From: an uncultured Bacillota bacterium
GTDB lineage: Bacteria; Bacillota; Clostridia; Peptostreptococcales; Anaerovoracaceae
Direction: 5' to 3'
DNA: 64,000 bases
NCBI GenBank assembly: GCA_949287095.1
Contig: CASEFA010000004.1
Span: 62,001-126,000, forward strand
The translations under genes and the position numbers were made by a program. The notes beneath the pieces are model-generated. The model did no database searches, was not told the DNA's origin, and saw nothing but the letters and a program-made list of their open reading frames with translations. Of this stretch, positions 35,545 to 44,273 are shown piece by piece (the first letter of the stretch is position 1; the number at the start of each line of letters is the position of its first letter).

Positions 35545-36786
35545 ATGATAAGAAAAACGCGGAAAGCGGCGATACTTGCGGCGCTGCTGATATTGACGGT
35601 TGCCGCAGCCGGCTGCACTACATACAGCAACTTTAAAAATGCGTTCTTTGCGGACGGGGATTCCGGAGATAAGATTGTCATAGGAGTTCTGGAGCCTCAG
35701 TCGGGAGAGTACAGCGATAAAGGCAAGTCAGAGATTGAAGGAATAGAACTGGCTCACGAGATCAGGCCGGATGTTTTGGGAAAAGACATAGAGCTTATCT
35801 ACGGAGACACTCAGAGCAGCGTCTATGTGACGGAAAGCGTAGTAAAAGACATGGTCGGAAAAGAGCCAGATGTCGTGCTTGGAGCTTACGGGGATGCCAC
35901 TACGCTTACGGCAAGCAAGATTCTTAAGAAGGAGCTGATTCCTGCCATAACTATTTCATCCACCAATCCTCTCATAACCCAGAACAGCGACTACTATTTC
36001 AGAATATGCTTCACAGATTCTCTTCAGGGCGACGCTGCGGCTCAGTATATTCACGACGGTCTGGGAGAAAAGCAGGCGGTTCTGTTCAGGGTGAACGGTG
36101 ATGAAATATACAACGAAATAATCAGGCAGTTCAGATCCACATTCGAAACCATGACGGGAAACGAAGCCGGTGTAGTGACCGTAAGCGCCGACAGAGAAAA
36201 GAAAAATTACGACGAATATCTGGAGAAAGTCAGGGAAACGGGAGCAAAGGCTGTATTTGCGCCTATGTCCGTAACTGATGCCGAAAAGATGTTTCAAAGC
36301 GCACAGAGACTGGGTATGTACGATGTAGAGTTCGTAGGGCCTCTTGCATGGCACGGCGACGATCTTAAAAGTTTTCATGAGAGCTATCCGGATCTTGCCA
36401 TAAGCTCTGTTACGGACTACAGCGAGACCGCATCCGCATCTCCGGAGCAGGAGGAGTTTTTAAAGGCATACAGGGAAAAATACGGGAAGGAGCCGACTGA
36501 GGAAGCGGCAAGGGCTTATGACGCATATATGATAGCGGTAGATTCCCTGGAAAAGAGCGGAGGACTGTCAGGTGAAAGTCTGCGGGATGAAATAGCATCG
36601 ACTTCGCAGTATCCCGGTGTATCGGGAACCATAACGTTCAATGACAGAGGCGAGGCATACAAGCCTGTAAGCATCGATAAGTATGTCAGAGGAGAACTTG
36701 TTACTGTGTTCAAGTCCGGAGCGGCTGCAGGAGATATTTTTGAGGATCCTGTTGCGGCAGCGGCAGAAGACGGAGAGGACGAATAG
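35545..36786 (+). CDS. Branched-chain-amino-acid-type ABC substrate-binding lipoprotein
   Basis: A 413-aa periplasmic-binding-protein-like I lipoprotein (Peripla_BP_6/LivJ class). Signal peptide ends VAAAGC (Cys about 30). Landmarks: IVIGVLEPQSGEYSDKGKSEIEGIELAHEI and VDMVG-like dividing loops, then EEAARAYDAYMIAVDSL near 320. No permease or ATPase is adjacent, so it is the second orphan binding protein of the window. The C terminus is acidic and probably disordered. RBS AGGGGA. The ligand cannot be told from sequence. Confidence 0.82.
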   Translation: MIRKTRKAAILAALLILTVAAAGCTTYSNFKNAFFADGDSGDKIVIGVLEPQSGEYSDKGKSEIEGIELAHEIRPDVLGKDIELIYGDTQSSVYVTESVVKDMVGKEPDVVLGAYGDATTLTASKILKKELIPAITISSTNPLITQNSDYYFRICFTDSLQGDAAAQYIHDGLGEKQAVLFRVNGDEIYNEIIRQFRSTFETMTGNEAGVVTVSADREKKNYDEYLEKVRETGAKAVFAPMSVTDAEKMFQSAQRLGMYDVEFVGPLAWHGDDLKSFHESYPDLAISSVTDYSETASASPEQEEFLKAYREKYGKEPTEEAARAYDAYMIAVDSLEKSGGLSGESLRDEIASTSQYPGVSGTITFNDRGEAYKPVSIDKYVRGELVTVFKSGAAAGDIFEDPVAAAAEDGEDE

Positions 36787-36849
36787 GAAAGGATATTGCG
36801 GCCGGTACAGGGCCGGGATATATAAGTATTAAAAAGGAGACGTAAAGAA

Positions 36850-37074
36850 ATGGAACAGAAAATAAGAGAAGCACTGGATCAGATCAGACCTATACTTCAG
36901 AGAGACGGAGGAGATCTGGAATTCGTTGAACTGACCGACGACAACGTGGTTAAGGTAAGACTTCAGGGACACTGTGCAGGTTGTCCGGGAGCGACCATGA
37001 CCTTAAAGGCTGTTATCGAAAAGATTCTCAAAGAGAACTTCCCTGAGGTTAAAGCGGTAGAGGCCGTTCAGTAA
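36850..37074 (+). CDS. NifU C-terminal domain-like Fe-S scaffold protein
   Basis: A 74-aa protein of the NifU C-terminal (Nfu) family: IRPILQRDGGDLEFVEL and the cluster ligand CAGCPGATMT (C-x2-C). It can hold a [4Fe-4S] cluster at a dimer interface and pass it to target enzymes. Strong RBS AAGGAG; its stop TAA shares a base with the next start (TAATG), coupling it to pepV. Confidence 0.92.
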   Translation: MEQKIREALDQIRPILQRDGGDLEFVELTDDNVVKVRLQGHCAGCPGATMTLKAVIEKILKENFPEVKAVEAVQ

Positions 37075-38516
37075 TGGAATACAGAAACATAATCGAAGAA
37101 AATTTCGACGCCGAGGTGGAGGCTCTTCAGAAAATCGTTTCCATTAAAAGCGTTGCGGAAGATGAAATCTCTTCCGGCGGTGAAATTCTTCCATTCGGAA
37201 AAGGAGTTCACGACTGTTTCAAAGAGACTCTGAAGCTGGGCGAAGAACTGGGCTTTAAGACGTATAACGCCGATAACTACGGCGGACATATAGAGTTCGG
37301 CGAAGGAGAGGAAACTCTGGGAATACTGGGCCATCTGGACGTGGTTCCCGAGGGAACCGGATGGAGTTTTGACCCGTACAGCGCCGCGGTCTCTGACGGA
37401 TACATTTACGGCAGAGGAACCCAGGACGACAAAGGTCCTGTAATTGCAGCCCTCTTTGCGATGAAAGCGCTGAAGGATGCAGGCTTTGAACCGGGAAGAA
37501 AAATACGACTCATATTAGGCCTGGACGAGGAAACGGCCTGGAGGGGAATGTACTATTACCTTGACAAAGCCGGCGCTCCGGATCTTGGATTTACCCCGGA
37601 CGCTGATTTTCCGGCTCTCAACGGCGAAAAAGGCATTATGAGTTTCACTCTGGTGAAGAAGTTCAGCGACAGAAATACCGGCGGGCTGAGACTCAGGAGC
37701 CTGACGGGCGGAAATGCCGCCAATATGGTGGCTGAAGGAGCGAGAGCGGTGGTTCTGTCCGACGACGATAAGGCCTACGACAACATAAAGTCCATAGTGG
37801 ATGATTACCGCAAGGAAAAGGGAAGAACCGTTTCCGCAAGACGTATGGGAAAGAGCCTTGAGATAACGGCAGAAGGTATTTCCGCTCACGGAGCGATGCC
37901 TGAGGCGGGACTTAACGCCATTTCCATAATCATGGAGATTCTCGGAAAGCTCAACTTCACCGATGAGGATATCAACGACTATATCGCTTTCTATAACGAT
38001 TACATCGGTTTTGACGTAAACGGCGAAAGGTTCGGATGCGGGTTCAGCGACGAACAGTCGGGAAAGCTTACGCTTAACGTCGGGATCATAGATTTTGACA
38101 GAAAGTCGGCAAGCCTCACCATCAACGTAAGATATCCTGTTACGTGCACTGCGGAGCAGGTTTACGAAGGGTTCAGCCATCTCGTGGAGAAATACGACAT
38201 GGGAATCGTCAAGGAAAAGGAGCAGGCCCCTGTCTACATGGAGCCCGACAGTCCTATGATAAGCACATTAAGGCAGATTTATGCGGAAAATACCGGTGAT
38301 TACGACGCCGAACCGAAGGTTATCGGCGGCGGAACATATGCAAGATGCTCTGAAAACATCGTGGCATTCGGAGCTTTATTCCCGGGCGACGAGGACAGGA
38401 TGCACCAGAAGGATGAGCGATTATCCCTGGACAGACTGAAGACCATGACGAAGATATACGCAGATGCCGTATGCAGATTGTCAGGAACGGATTTTCCTGT
38501 TCCGGGAAGGGAGTAG
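37074..38516 (+). CDS. pepV: Dipeptidase PepV (Sapep family)
   Basis: A 480-aa M20-family dinuclear zinc dipeptidase. Metal-site motifs: GHLDVVPEGTGW near residue 84, GRGTQDDKGPVIAALFA near 115 and LDEETAWRGMYYY near 148; GISAHGAMPEAG near 270 lies in the lid and GGGTYARC near 420 is typical of PepV. It hydrolyses dipeptides in the cytoplasm, fitting an amino-acid-fermenting lifestyle. One-base overlap with the Nfu gene. Confidence 0.92.
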   Translation: MEYRNIIEENFDAEVEALQKIVSIKSVAEDEISSGGEILPFGKGVHDCFKETLKLGEELGFKTYNADNYGGHIEFGEGEETLGILGHLDVVPEGTGWSFDPYSAAVSDGYIYGRGTQDDKGPVIAALFAMKALKDAGFEPGRKIRLILGLDEETAWRGMYYYLDKAGAPDLGFTPDADFPALNGEKGIMSFTLVKKFSDRNTGGLRLRSLTGGNAANMVAEGARAVVLSDDDKAYDNIKSIVDDYRKEKGRTVSARRMGKSLEITAEGISAHGAMPEAGLNAISIIMEILGKLNFTDEDINDYIAFYNDYIGFDVNGERFGCGFSDEQSGKLTLNVGIIDFDRKSASLTINVRYPVTCTAEQVYEGFSHLVEKYDMGIVKEKEQAPVYMEPDSPMISTLRQIYAENTGDYDAEPKVIGGGTYARCSENIVAFGALFPGDEDRMHQKDERLSLDRLKTMTKIYADAVCRLSGTDFPVPGRE

Positions 38517-38522
38517 GCCGTC

Positions 38523-39059
38523 ATGAGAAATAATTCAACGGTAAGACTTGCAAAGCTTGCCATGATGGCGGCTATTTCCTGCGTTCTCGTGCTGCTCATA
38601 AGAATACCGTTCACACCGCTGCCGTTTCTGGTTTACGACCCGGCGGACATTCCTATTTACATAACCACCTTTGCAATGGGGCCGGGCGCCGGAGTGATAC
38701 TTACGCTGGTGGTAAGCTTTATTCAGGCTTTCGTCCTCGGAGGAGACGGAGTATACGGATTTCTCATGCACGTTCTGGCGACGGCGGTATTTGCCGTGGT
38801 TGCAGGATTCATGTACAAGCATAAAAAGACAAAGAAGGAAGCTGTTATAGCCCTTATTTCCGGTCTTGTGGTGATGGTCGCCGTAATGTGCGTTGCCAAC
38901 ATCTTCATAACGCCTATGTTTATGGGAACACCGAGGGAGGCCGTCATAGAGCTTCTGCCTCTCATAGCTCTGTTCAACGTGCTTAAGGGAGGCATAAACG
39001 GAATCGTGACCTTCGTCGTGTACAAGCGCATTTCCGGCTTCCTGCACAGGGGAATATAA
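38523..39059 (+). CDS. ECF transporter S component, RibU-like
   Basis: A 178-aa protein with six likely membrane helices. PFTPLPFLVYDPADIPIYITTFAMGPGAGVI fits the L1/helix 2 region of riboflavin-type S components (RibU). It needs the shared energising module EcfAA'T, encoded elsewhere. No FMN riboswitch precedes it; it follows pepV by 6 bp and runs into tsaE without a gap, so the vitamin assignment is tentative. Confidence 0.75.
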   Translation: MRNNSTVRLAKLAMMAAISCVLVLLIRIPFTPLPFLVYDPADIPIYITTFAMGPGAGVILTLVVSFIQAFVLGGDGVYGFLMHVLATAVFAVVAGFMYKHKKTKKEAVIALISGLVVMVAVMCVANIFITPMFMGTPREAVIELLPLIALFNVLKGGINGIVTFVVYKRISGFLHRGI

Positions 39060-39479
39060 ATGATCGAAAAGGTTATAAGAAGCGAGGAGGACTGCCGCCG
39101 GTTCGGGCTCTGTCTTGCGGAAAGACTGAAGCCCGGAGACGTGGTGGCTCTCATCGGAGATCTGGGAGTGGGAAAGACCACTCTGACAAAATATATAGCT
39201 CAGGGGCTTGGCATCAGTGAAATGATAACAAGCCCTACTTTTACTGTTGTCTGCGAATACCGTTCGGGCAGGCTGCCACTCTACCATATGGACGTGTACC
39301 GCCTGGAAAACGCCGGAGACATATTTGAAAGCGGCATAGAGGAGTACATGGACGGAGAGGGCGTGTGCATAATCGAATGGGCTGACATGGTGGCGGAAAT
39401 CCTGCCTGACGATACGATCTGCGTATTTATGGAATACGGCGAAAAGGAAGGGGAAAGAATTTACAGATGCGCATTTTAA
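39060..39479 (+). CDS. tsaE: tRNA t6A synthesis ATPase TsaE
   Basis: A 139-aa P-loop protein with Walker A GDLGVGKTT near residue 33, TSPTFTVVCEY and HMDVYRLE. It supports TsaB-TsaD in making N6-threonylcarbamoyl-adenosine at A37 of ANN-reading tRNAs. Starts directly at the stop of the S-component gene and overlaps tsaB by 13 bp. Confidence 0.93.
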   Translation: MIEKVIRSEEDCRRFGLCLAERLKPGDVVALIGDLGVGKTTLTKYIAQGLGISEMITSPTFTVVCEYRSGRLPLYHMDVYRLENAGDIFESGIEEYMDGEGVCIIEWADMVAEILPDDTICVFMEYGEKEGERIYRCAF

Positions 39480-40180
39480 GCTTTGAAACTACCGGGCAGC
39501 TGGGCTCTGCGGCTCTCGTGACAAAAGGCGGCAGCGTGAAACAGCTCTTCACATCGGGAAGAATGGATCACCTGAAAGAGCTTATGCCTATGGCAGAGAA
39601 GATTCTCGATGAAGAGGGAATCTCTCCCGCAGACCTTGACGCGGTAGCCGTCTCAAAAGGCCCGGGAAGCTTTACGGGAATAAGAATAGGAGTAACCTCG
39701 GCAAGGGCGTTCGCTCAGGCCGCCGGCAAAAAGTGCATAGCCGTATCTTCTCTCGACATTTTCAGGCAGAAGGCCTCTGCCGAAAGGAAACCGGCGGTGA
39801 TCTTCAACGCAAGAAGAGGTCAGGTGTACGGAGCAGTATTTGATAACGACGGAAGCGACATACTGGCGCCGGGACCTTATATGCTCACCGACGTCCTCGA
39901 GGCAGTAAAAGGCTTTGACGACGCGGTGTTCTTCGGAGATGGAATCGACGCATACGGAGCGGAACTTGAGGGATATGCCGCAGCTGATGTTTCCGAAAGG
40001 TACCAGACGGCGGAGATGGTTGCAAGAGAGGCGCTGCGTCTTTTGGCGGAGGGAAAAGCGCTGGAATACGGGGACGTTATGCCCGACTATATGAGAAGAG
40101 CCGAGGCCGAGGTGAAGCTGGAGGACGGAAGCCTTCAGAAGATGAGAGAGGCAAAGCTCGCGAAGTTCAGACTGAGGTAG
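39467..40180 (+). CDS. tsaB: tRNA t6A synthesis protein TsaB
   Basis: A 237-aa ASKHA-fold protein: ILSFETTGQLGSAALV at the start, MPMAEKIL, and VSKGPGSFTGIRIGVTSARAFAQA near residue 63. It dimerises with TsaD and has no complete catalytic metal site. Coupled to tsaE and 2 bp from rimI. Confidence 0.93.
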   Translation: MRILSFETTGQLGSAALVTKGGSVKQLFTSGRMDHLKELMPMAEKILDEEGISPADLDAVAVSKGPGSFTGIRIGVTSARAFAQAAGKKCIAVSSLDIFRQKASAERKPAVIFNARRGQVYGAVFDNDGSDILAPGPYMLTDVLEAVKGFDDAVFFGDGIDAYGAELEGYAAADVSERYQTAEMVAREALRLLAEGKALEYGDVMPDYMRRAEAEVKLEDGSLQKMREAKLAKFRLR

Positions 40181-40182
40181 CC

Positions 40183-40629
40183 ATGAGGACGAGATTTGCG
40201 GAGGAAAAAGACCTTCCCGCAATGGCGGAAATAGAGAGAAGGTGTTTTCACACGCCCTGGTCCGAGGAGTCTCTGAGAGATGACCTTACGGGAAATCCTC
40301 TTTCGGTATACATGGTGCTCGAAGCCGAAAGCGGCGACGTCGCAGGGTACATGAGCCTGTGGAGGATTCTCGACGAGGGGCATATAAACAACGTGGCGGT
40401 GCTTCCCGAATACAGGAGACGCGGCGGCGCGTCGGAGATGCTGGAGTTTATGCTGGAGTATTCGGAGAAGAACGGAATTTCAAGCCACACACTGGAGGTC
40501 AGGGTTTCCAACGAGGGGGCCATAGGACTTTACAGGAAATTCGGCTTCAAAGAGGCCGGAGTGAGAAAGGGATATTACGAGGACAACGGAGAAGACGCCC
40601 TTATTATGTGGAGGAACCATGAAGGATAA
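40183..40629 (+). CDS. rimI: Ribosomal protein S18 alanine N-acetyltransferase RimI
   Basis: A 148-aa GNAT acetyltransferase: FHTPWSEESL near residue 22, HINNVAVLPEYRRRGGASEML (acetyl-CoA loop R/Q-x-x-G-x-G/A) near 68 and EVRVSNEGAIGLYRKFGFKEAGVRKGYYEDNGEDALIM. In RimI this loop acetylates the N terminus of S18. It lies between tsaB and tsaD, a widespread order, and overlaps tsaD by 11 bp. Confidence 0.92.
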   Translation: MRTRFAEEKDLPAMAEIERRCFHTPWSEESLRDDLTGNPLSVYMVLEAESGDVAGYMSLWRILDEGHINNVAVLPEYRRRGGASEMLEFMLEYSEKNGISSHTLEVRVSNEGAIGLYRKFGFKEAGVRKGYYEDNGEDALIMWRNHEG

Positions 40630-41677
40630 CAGATTTCTTACACTTGCAATTGAATCAAGCTGTGACGAGACGGCGGCCGCAGTTCTTTCGGGAGGCAGAG
40701 ACGTTCTCTCCGACGTGGTTTCGTCGCAGATAGAGATACACGAAAAGTACGGCGGAGTAGTTCCGGAGATAGCCTCAAGGCACCACCTTACCGCCGTCAA
40801 CTCCGTAATTGACGAGGCCCTTGACAAAGCCGGCGTGACCCTTGACGACATAGATCTGGTGGGAGTAACCTGCGGGCCGGGGCTTGTGGGCTCTCTTGTC
40901 ATAGGAATTGCCGCAGCAAAGGCCATAGCCATGGCAAAGAACATACCCCTTGTGGGGGTCAACCACATGTACGGCCACGTAAGCTCCAATTTCATACAGT
41001 ATAAGGAGCTGGAGCCGCCGTTTTTAAGCCTCATAGTTTCGGGGGGCCATACCAGTCTCGTCTATATGGAAAGCTACACCTCGTGCAGAGTCTTAGGCTC
41101 TACCAGAGACGACGCCGCAGGAGAGGCGTACGACAAAGTGGCCAGAGTAATAGGCCTCGGCTATCCGGGAGGCCCTAAGATAGACAGGCTGGCAAAGGAA
41201 GGAGACCCGGAGGCAATTCACTTCAAGAGAGTGTATCTGGAAAAGGGAAGCTTTGACTTCAGCTTTTCCGGCATAAAGACCGGAGTTTTAAACTACGTCA
41301 ATTCCCAGAAGCAGGCGGGCCGGGACATAAACGCCGCCGACGTCGCCGCAGGCTTTCAGGAGGCCGTTGTGGAGGTTCTGGTGAACAAGGCCATGGACGC
41401 GGCGGAGATGACGGGCAGCGACTCCATAGTAATAGCCGGCGGAGTAGCCGCCAACGACAGGCTCAGGAAAGAACTCGCTTCAGCCTGTGATAAGAAGAAT
41501 ATTAAGCTGTACCTGCCGGAAAAGAGGCTCTGCACCGACAACGCCTCTATGATCGGCTGCGCGGCATACTATAAATATCAGGCTATGGGAAGCGACGGCC
41601 TTTACCTCGATGCATATCCGTCCCTTCCCGTGGACGCACAGATAAAAATTACCGGGGATGGTGAGACTTCATGGTAG
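40619..41677 (+). CDS. tsaD: tRNA N6-adenosine threonylcarbamoyltransferase TsaD
   Basis: A 352-aa ASKHA enzyme. LAIESSCDETAAAV at the start, metal ligands in VPEIASRHHLTAV and VNHMYGHVSS, then IVSGGHTSLV, GEAYDKVARVIGLGYPGGPKID and IAGGVAANDRLR. It transfers the threonylcarbamoyl group to tRNA A37. Overlaps rimI upstream and the ABC-F gene by 7 bp downstream. Confidence 0.95.
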   Translation: MKDNRFLTLAIESSCDETAAAVLSGGRDVLSDVVSSQIEIHEKYGGVVPEIASRHHLTAVNSVIDEALDKAGVTLDDIDLVGVTCGPGLVGSLVIGIAAAKAIAMAKNIPLVGVNHMYGHVSSNFIQYKELEPPFLSLIVSGGHTSLVYMESYTSCRVLGSTRDDAAGEAYDKVARVIGLGYPGGPKIDRLAKEGDPEAIHFKRVYLEKGSFDFSFSGIKTGVLNYVNSQKQAGRDINAADVAAGFQEAVVEVLVNKAMDAAEMTGSDSIVIAGGVAANDRLRKELASACDKKNIKLYLPEKRLCTDNASMIGCAAYYKYQAMGSDGLYLDAYPSLPVDAQIKITGDGETSW

Positions 41678-43617
41678 TCCTTTCGGCTACGGATTTAAGC
41701 AAGGTTTACGGAACCGACGTCATAATTGAAAACGTGTCCTTTCACGTAAATGAAGGCGACCGCATAGGAATAGTCGGGGCAAACGGCGCCGGAAAGTCGA
41801 CTCTTCTCAATATCCTTACCGGAGAGATGAACACCGATTCGGGAAGCTTCTTTCTGGCAAAGGACAGGAAGCTGGGTTACCTTAAGCAGAAAGACGATTT
41901 TAACCCGGACGGCACCGTCATAGAGGCGGTGGACGGGATCTTCGGCCGCTTTCACGAGATGGAAGAAGAGATGCACACTTTGTCAGGCGAGATAGCGAAG
42001 GCTTCGGAGGAAGGCCGGGACGCGGCGGCGGAGCTTTTAGAGCGTTTTGACCGCATTAGAATCGAGTACGAAAGGGCGGGAGGATACAGCTACAAGAGCG
42101 AGATGCGCGGAATCCTTTCCAGCATGAGCTTCGGCCCAGAGTATATGGATAAGCCGGTGCGCACTTTGTCGGGAGGCGAGAGGACGCGGCTTTCACTTGC
42201 GTGTCTGCTCATGGAAAAGCCGGACATACTCCTCCTCGACGAGCCGACTAACCACCTCGATATTTCGACACTCAGGTGGCTGGAGCAGTACCTTTCATCG
42301 TACAGAGGCACGGTGATCATCGTTTCCCACGACAGATATTTTCTCGATCAGGTGGCAAACCGCATATTCGAGGTGGAAAATCACAGGCTGACATGCTACG
42401 AGGGAAACTACACCTATTACGCGGAGAAAAAGCGGGCGGACAGGGCAGTTCAGCTCAAGGCCTATAACAACCAGCAGGCCGAGATACGCCGTCAGGAGGA
42501 TATGATACGCCGCTACAAGGAGCGGGGTACGGAAAAGCTGGCAAAGCGCGCGGCCTCCAGGGAAAAGCGCCTCGCTCATCTGGAGCGCCTTGAAAAACCG
42601 GACAGTCTGCCGGGCAAGATGCGCCTTAACTTTCATGAAAAGTACGAGAGCGGCAAGGACGTGGTGTACGGCGAGGATCTGGGAAAGACCTTCGGATTCG
42701 GTGAAGGGGCGAAACGGCTTTTCAGAAACGTCAGCTTTGATATAAAAAAGGGCGAGAGAATCTGCATAGTCGGCCCAAATGGAGTGGGAAAGACGACTCT
42801 TCTCCGTATGCTCATGGAGGAAGTGAAGCCGACGGAGGGATATCTCCGCATAGGTCATAACGTGGATTTTGGCTACTACGACCAGGGGCAGCAGCTCCTG
42901 AATCCCGACCTTACGGTCATGGATCAGGTACACAACGACTATCGCCTTTACACCGACGGTGAAATCAGAGGTATCCTGGGCAGGTTCCTGTTTAAGGACG
43001 ATCAGGTCTTCATCAGAACCGGAGACCTTTCCGGAGGAGAGAAGGCAAGGCTTTCCCTTCTCAAGCTCATGATGTGCGGCTCCAACACTTTGATCCTCGA
43101 CGAGCCGACAAACCACCTTGACATAGCCTCCAAGGAGGTGTTCGAGGAGGCCCTTTTAGATTTCCCGGGAACCGTAATCGCCGTGTCCCACGACAGATAT
43201 TTTCTCAACCGTATTCCGACGAGAGTCCTGGAACTTACGCCGTCGGGAATGGTGGAATACCTGGGAAAGTGGGATTACTACGTGGAGAAAAAGAGCGAAA
43301 GGGAAAATACAGCAGCGCCGGGGACTGCCGGGTCAGATGAAGGCGTACAAAACAGCGCAAGTGAGAGCGTACTTTCCTCCGCAGAAGAGCGCGCTTTGAA
43401 GAAGCAGAAGGAAGCCGAGGAGCGCAGAGCCCAGCGGGAAAAGGAAAAGCTGGAAAAGCTCATTTCCGAGATTGAAGTCGAAATTTCGGAGAAAGAGTCG
43501 CTTATGTGCCAGCCGGAGACCCTGGCCGACCATAAAAAGCTTTCGGAGCTGGACGCCCAGGTCCGGACCCTTAAGACAAAGCTGGACGAGGCGTACGAGA
43601 AGTGGATGGAGATGTAG
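41671..43617 (+). CDS. ABC-F family ATPase
   Basis: A 648-aa soluble protein with two ATPase domains and no membrane part. Domain 1: GANGAGKST (near 36), LSGGERTRLSLA and DEPTNHLD; linker about 250-310 rich in Arg/Lys (P-site tRNA interaction motif region); domain 2: GPNGVGKTT (near 368), LSGGEKARLSLL and DEPTNHLD; C-terminal coiled coil about 560-648 (EKLEKLISEIEVEISEKE). ABC-F proteins act on the ribosome in translation rescue or antibiotic protection. It ends the tsa operon by overlap; which ABC-F subtype it is cannot be fixed from motifs. Confidence 0.88.
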   Translation: MVVLSATDLSKVYGTDVIIENVSFHVNEGDRIGIVGANGAGKSTLLNILTGEMNTDSGSFFLAKDRKLGYLKQKDDFNPDGTVIEAVDGIFGRFHEMEEEMHTLSGEIAKASEEGRDAAAELLERFDRIRIEYERAGGYSYKSEMRGILSSMSFGPEYMDKPVRTLSGGERTRLSLACLLMEKPDILLLDEPTNHLDISTLRWLEQYLSSYRGTVIIVSHDRYFLDQVANRIFEVENHRLTCYEGNYTYYAEKKRADRAVQLKAYNNQQAEIRRQEDMIRRYKERGTEKLAKRAASREKRLAHLERLEKPDSLPGKMRLNFHEKYESGKDVVYGEDLGKTFGFGEGAKRLFRNVSFDIKKGERICIVGPNGVGKTTLLRMLMEEVKPTEGYLRIGHNVDFGYYDQGQQLLNPDLTVMDQVHNDYRLYTDGEIRGILGRFLFKDDQVFIRTGDLSGGEKARLSLLKLMMCGSNTLILDEPTNHLDIASKEVFEEALLDFPGTVIAVSHDRYFLNRIPTRVLELTPSGMVEYLGKWDYYVEKKSERENTAAPGTAGSDEGVQNSASESVLSSAEERALKKQKEAEERRAQREKEKLEKLISEIEVEISEKESLMCQPETLADHKKLSELDAQVRTLKTKLDEAYEKWMEM

Positions 43618-43641
43618 GGGAGAGGAAGTAAAGGCCTTGGC

Positions 43642-43933
43642 GTTATTGGGATTTCACGATTTTTACCGATTTCCCAATAACCGGTTATTGGGTTTTGCAG
43701 TAAAAGCAATGTTTTCCCAATAACGGCATTTTAAAAATAAAGATAGTAAACGATGTGAGACCGGTAAAGTTATCGGGAAATCACATCGTTTTTTAATTTC
43801 CCGATAACGTATGTGAGCATTTCGCTGTGCGGTTATGTCTGCAGGTCTTTTCGGTTATTGGGATATATAGAATATGACTGAAATCCCAAAAACGGGTTTT
43901 GGGAAACGGCAGATTTTGATTAAAACCCAAAAC
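43642..43933. repeat. Hairpin array C, motif GTTATTGGG/CCCAATAAC
   Basis: Chain of hairpins in 292 bp after the ABC-F gene: GTTATTGGGA (43642) with TCCCAATAAC (43672); CCCAATAACCGGTTATTGGG, a perfect 20-bp palindrome (43673-43692); GTTATTGGG (43684) with CCCAATAAC (43716); GTTATCGGGAAAT (43769) with ATTTCCCGATAAC (43796), 13 bp perfect; AACGATGTGA (43749) with TCACATCGTT plus T-run (43781-43794), interlocked with the previous stem; GTTATTGGGAT (43854) with ATCCCAAAAAC (43883); GTTTTGGG (43896) with CCCAAAAC (43926). No gene seen in 43618-44273. Confidence 0.8.
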
Positions 43934-43980
43934 AGTAGCCTGATGCAACTCCTGACAAGGCTGCTTAAGGATTAAGGACT

Positions 43981-44137
43981 TTGACAAAGACTGCTGAAAA
44001 GAAGGGCTGTGTCAAGGCATAATTTGATAAAAGATCCATAGAATGCAGAAAAGGTCAAGGCAGAGAGACGATAAAGTCTCGAAAACCTTGACCTTGCTTT
44101 ATTAAACGAACGGATTTGTCAAGTTTTGCCTTGACCT
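43981..44137. repeat. Hairpin array D, motif GGTCAAGG/CCTTGACC
   Basis: A perfect 10-bp stem AAGGTCAAGG (44051-44060)/CCTTGACCTT (44086-44095) encloses a second hairpin GAGAC/GTCTC (44065-44080). Further copies or part copies: GTCAAGG (44011), TTGTCAAG (44117), CCTTGACCT (44129) and TTGACAAAG (43981). Shares its motif with array A at 17.7 kb. The remaining 44138-44273 shows nothing further I can name. Confidence 0.7.
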
Positions 44138-44273
44138 CATTATGAGTTCGGGGCGTCTTCGTCAAACCGACAGGAGGTAATGTGAAACAGCGTAAAAGAC
44201 GGCGCAATAATCAGGAGTTGTGGAAAGCCCGGTTATCGTAAGACAGCTCTGCAACGGCGCCGCCCCGGTCCCG

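Noticed and set aside
38523..39059. FMN riboswitch ahead of the RibU-like gene
   Set aside because: Only 6 bp separate it from pepV; no conserved RFN elements are seen.
43642..44137. Retron, DGR or large known RNA
   Set aside because: No reverse transcriptase in the window and the hairpin chain matches no known structured RNA I can recall.
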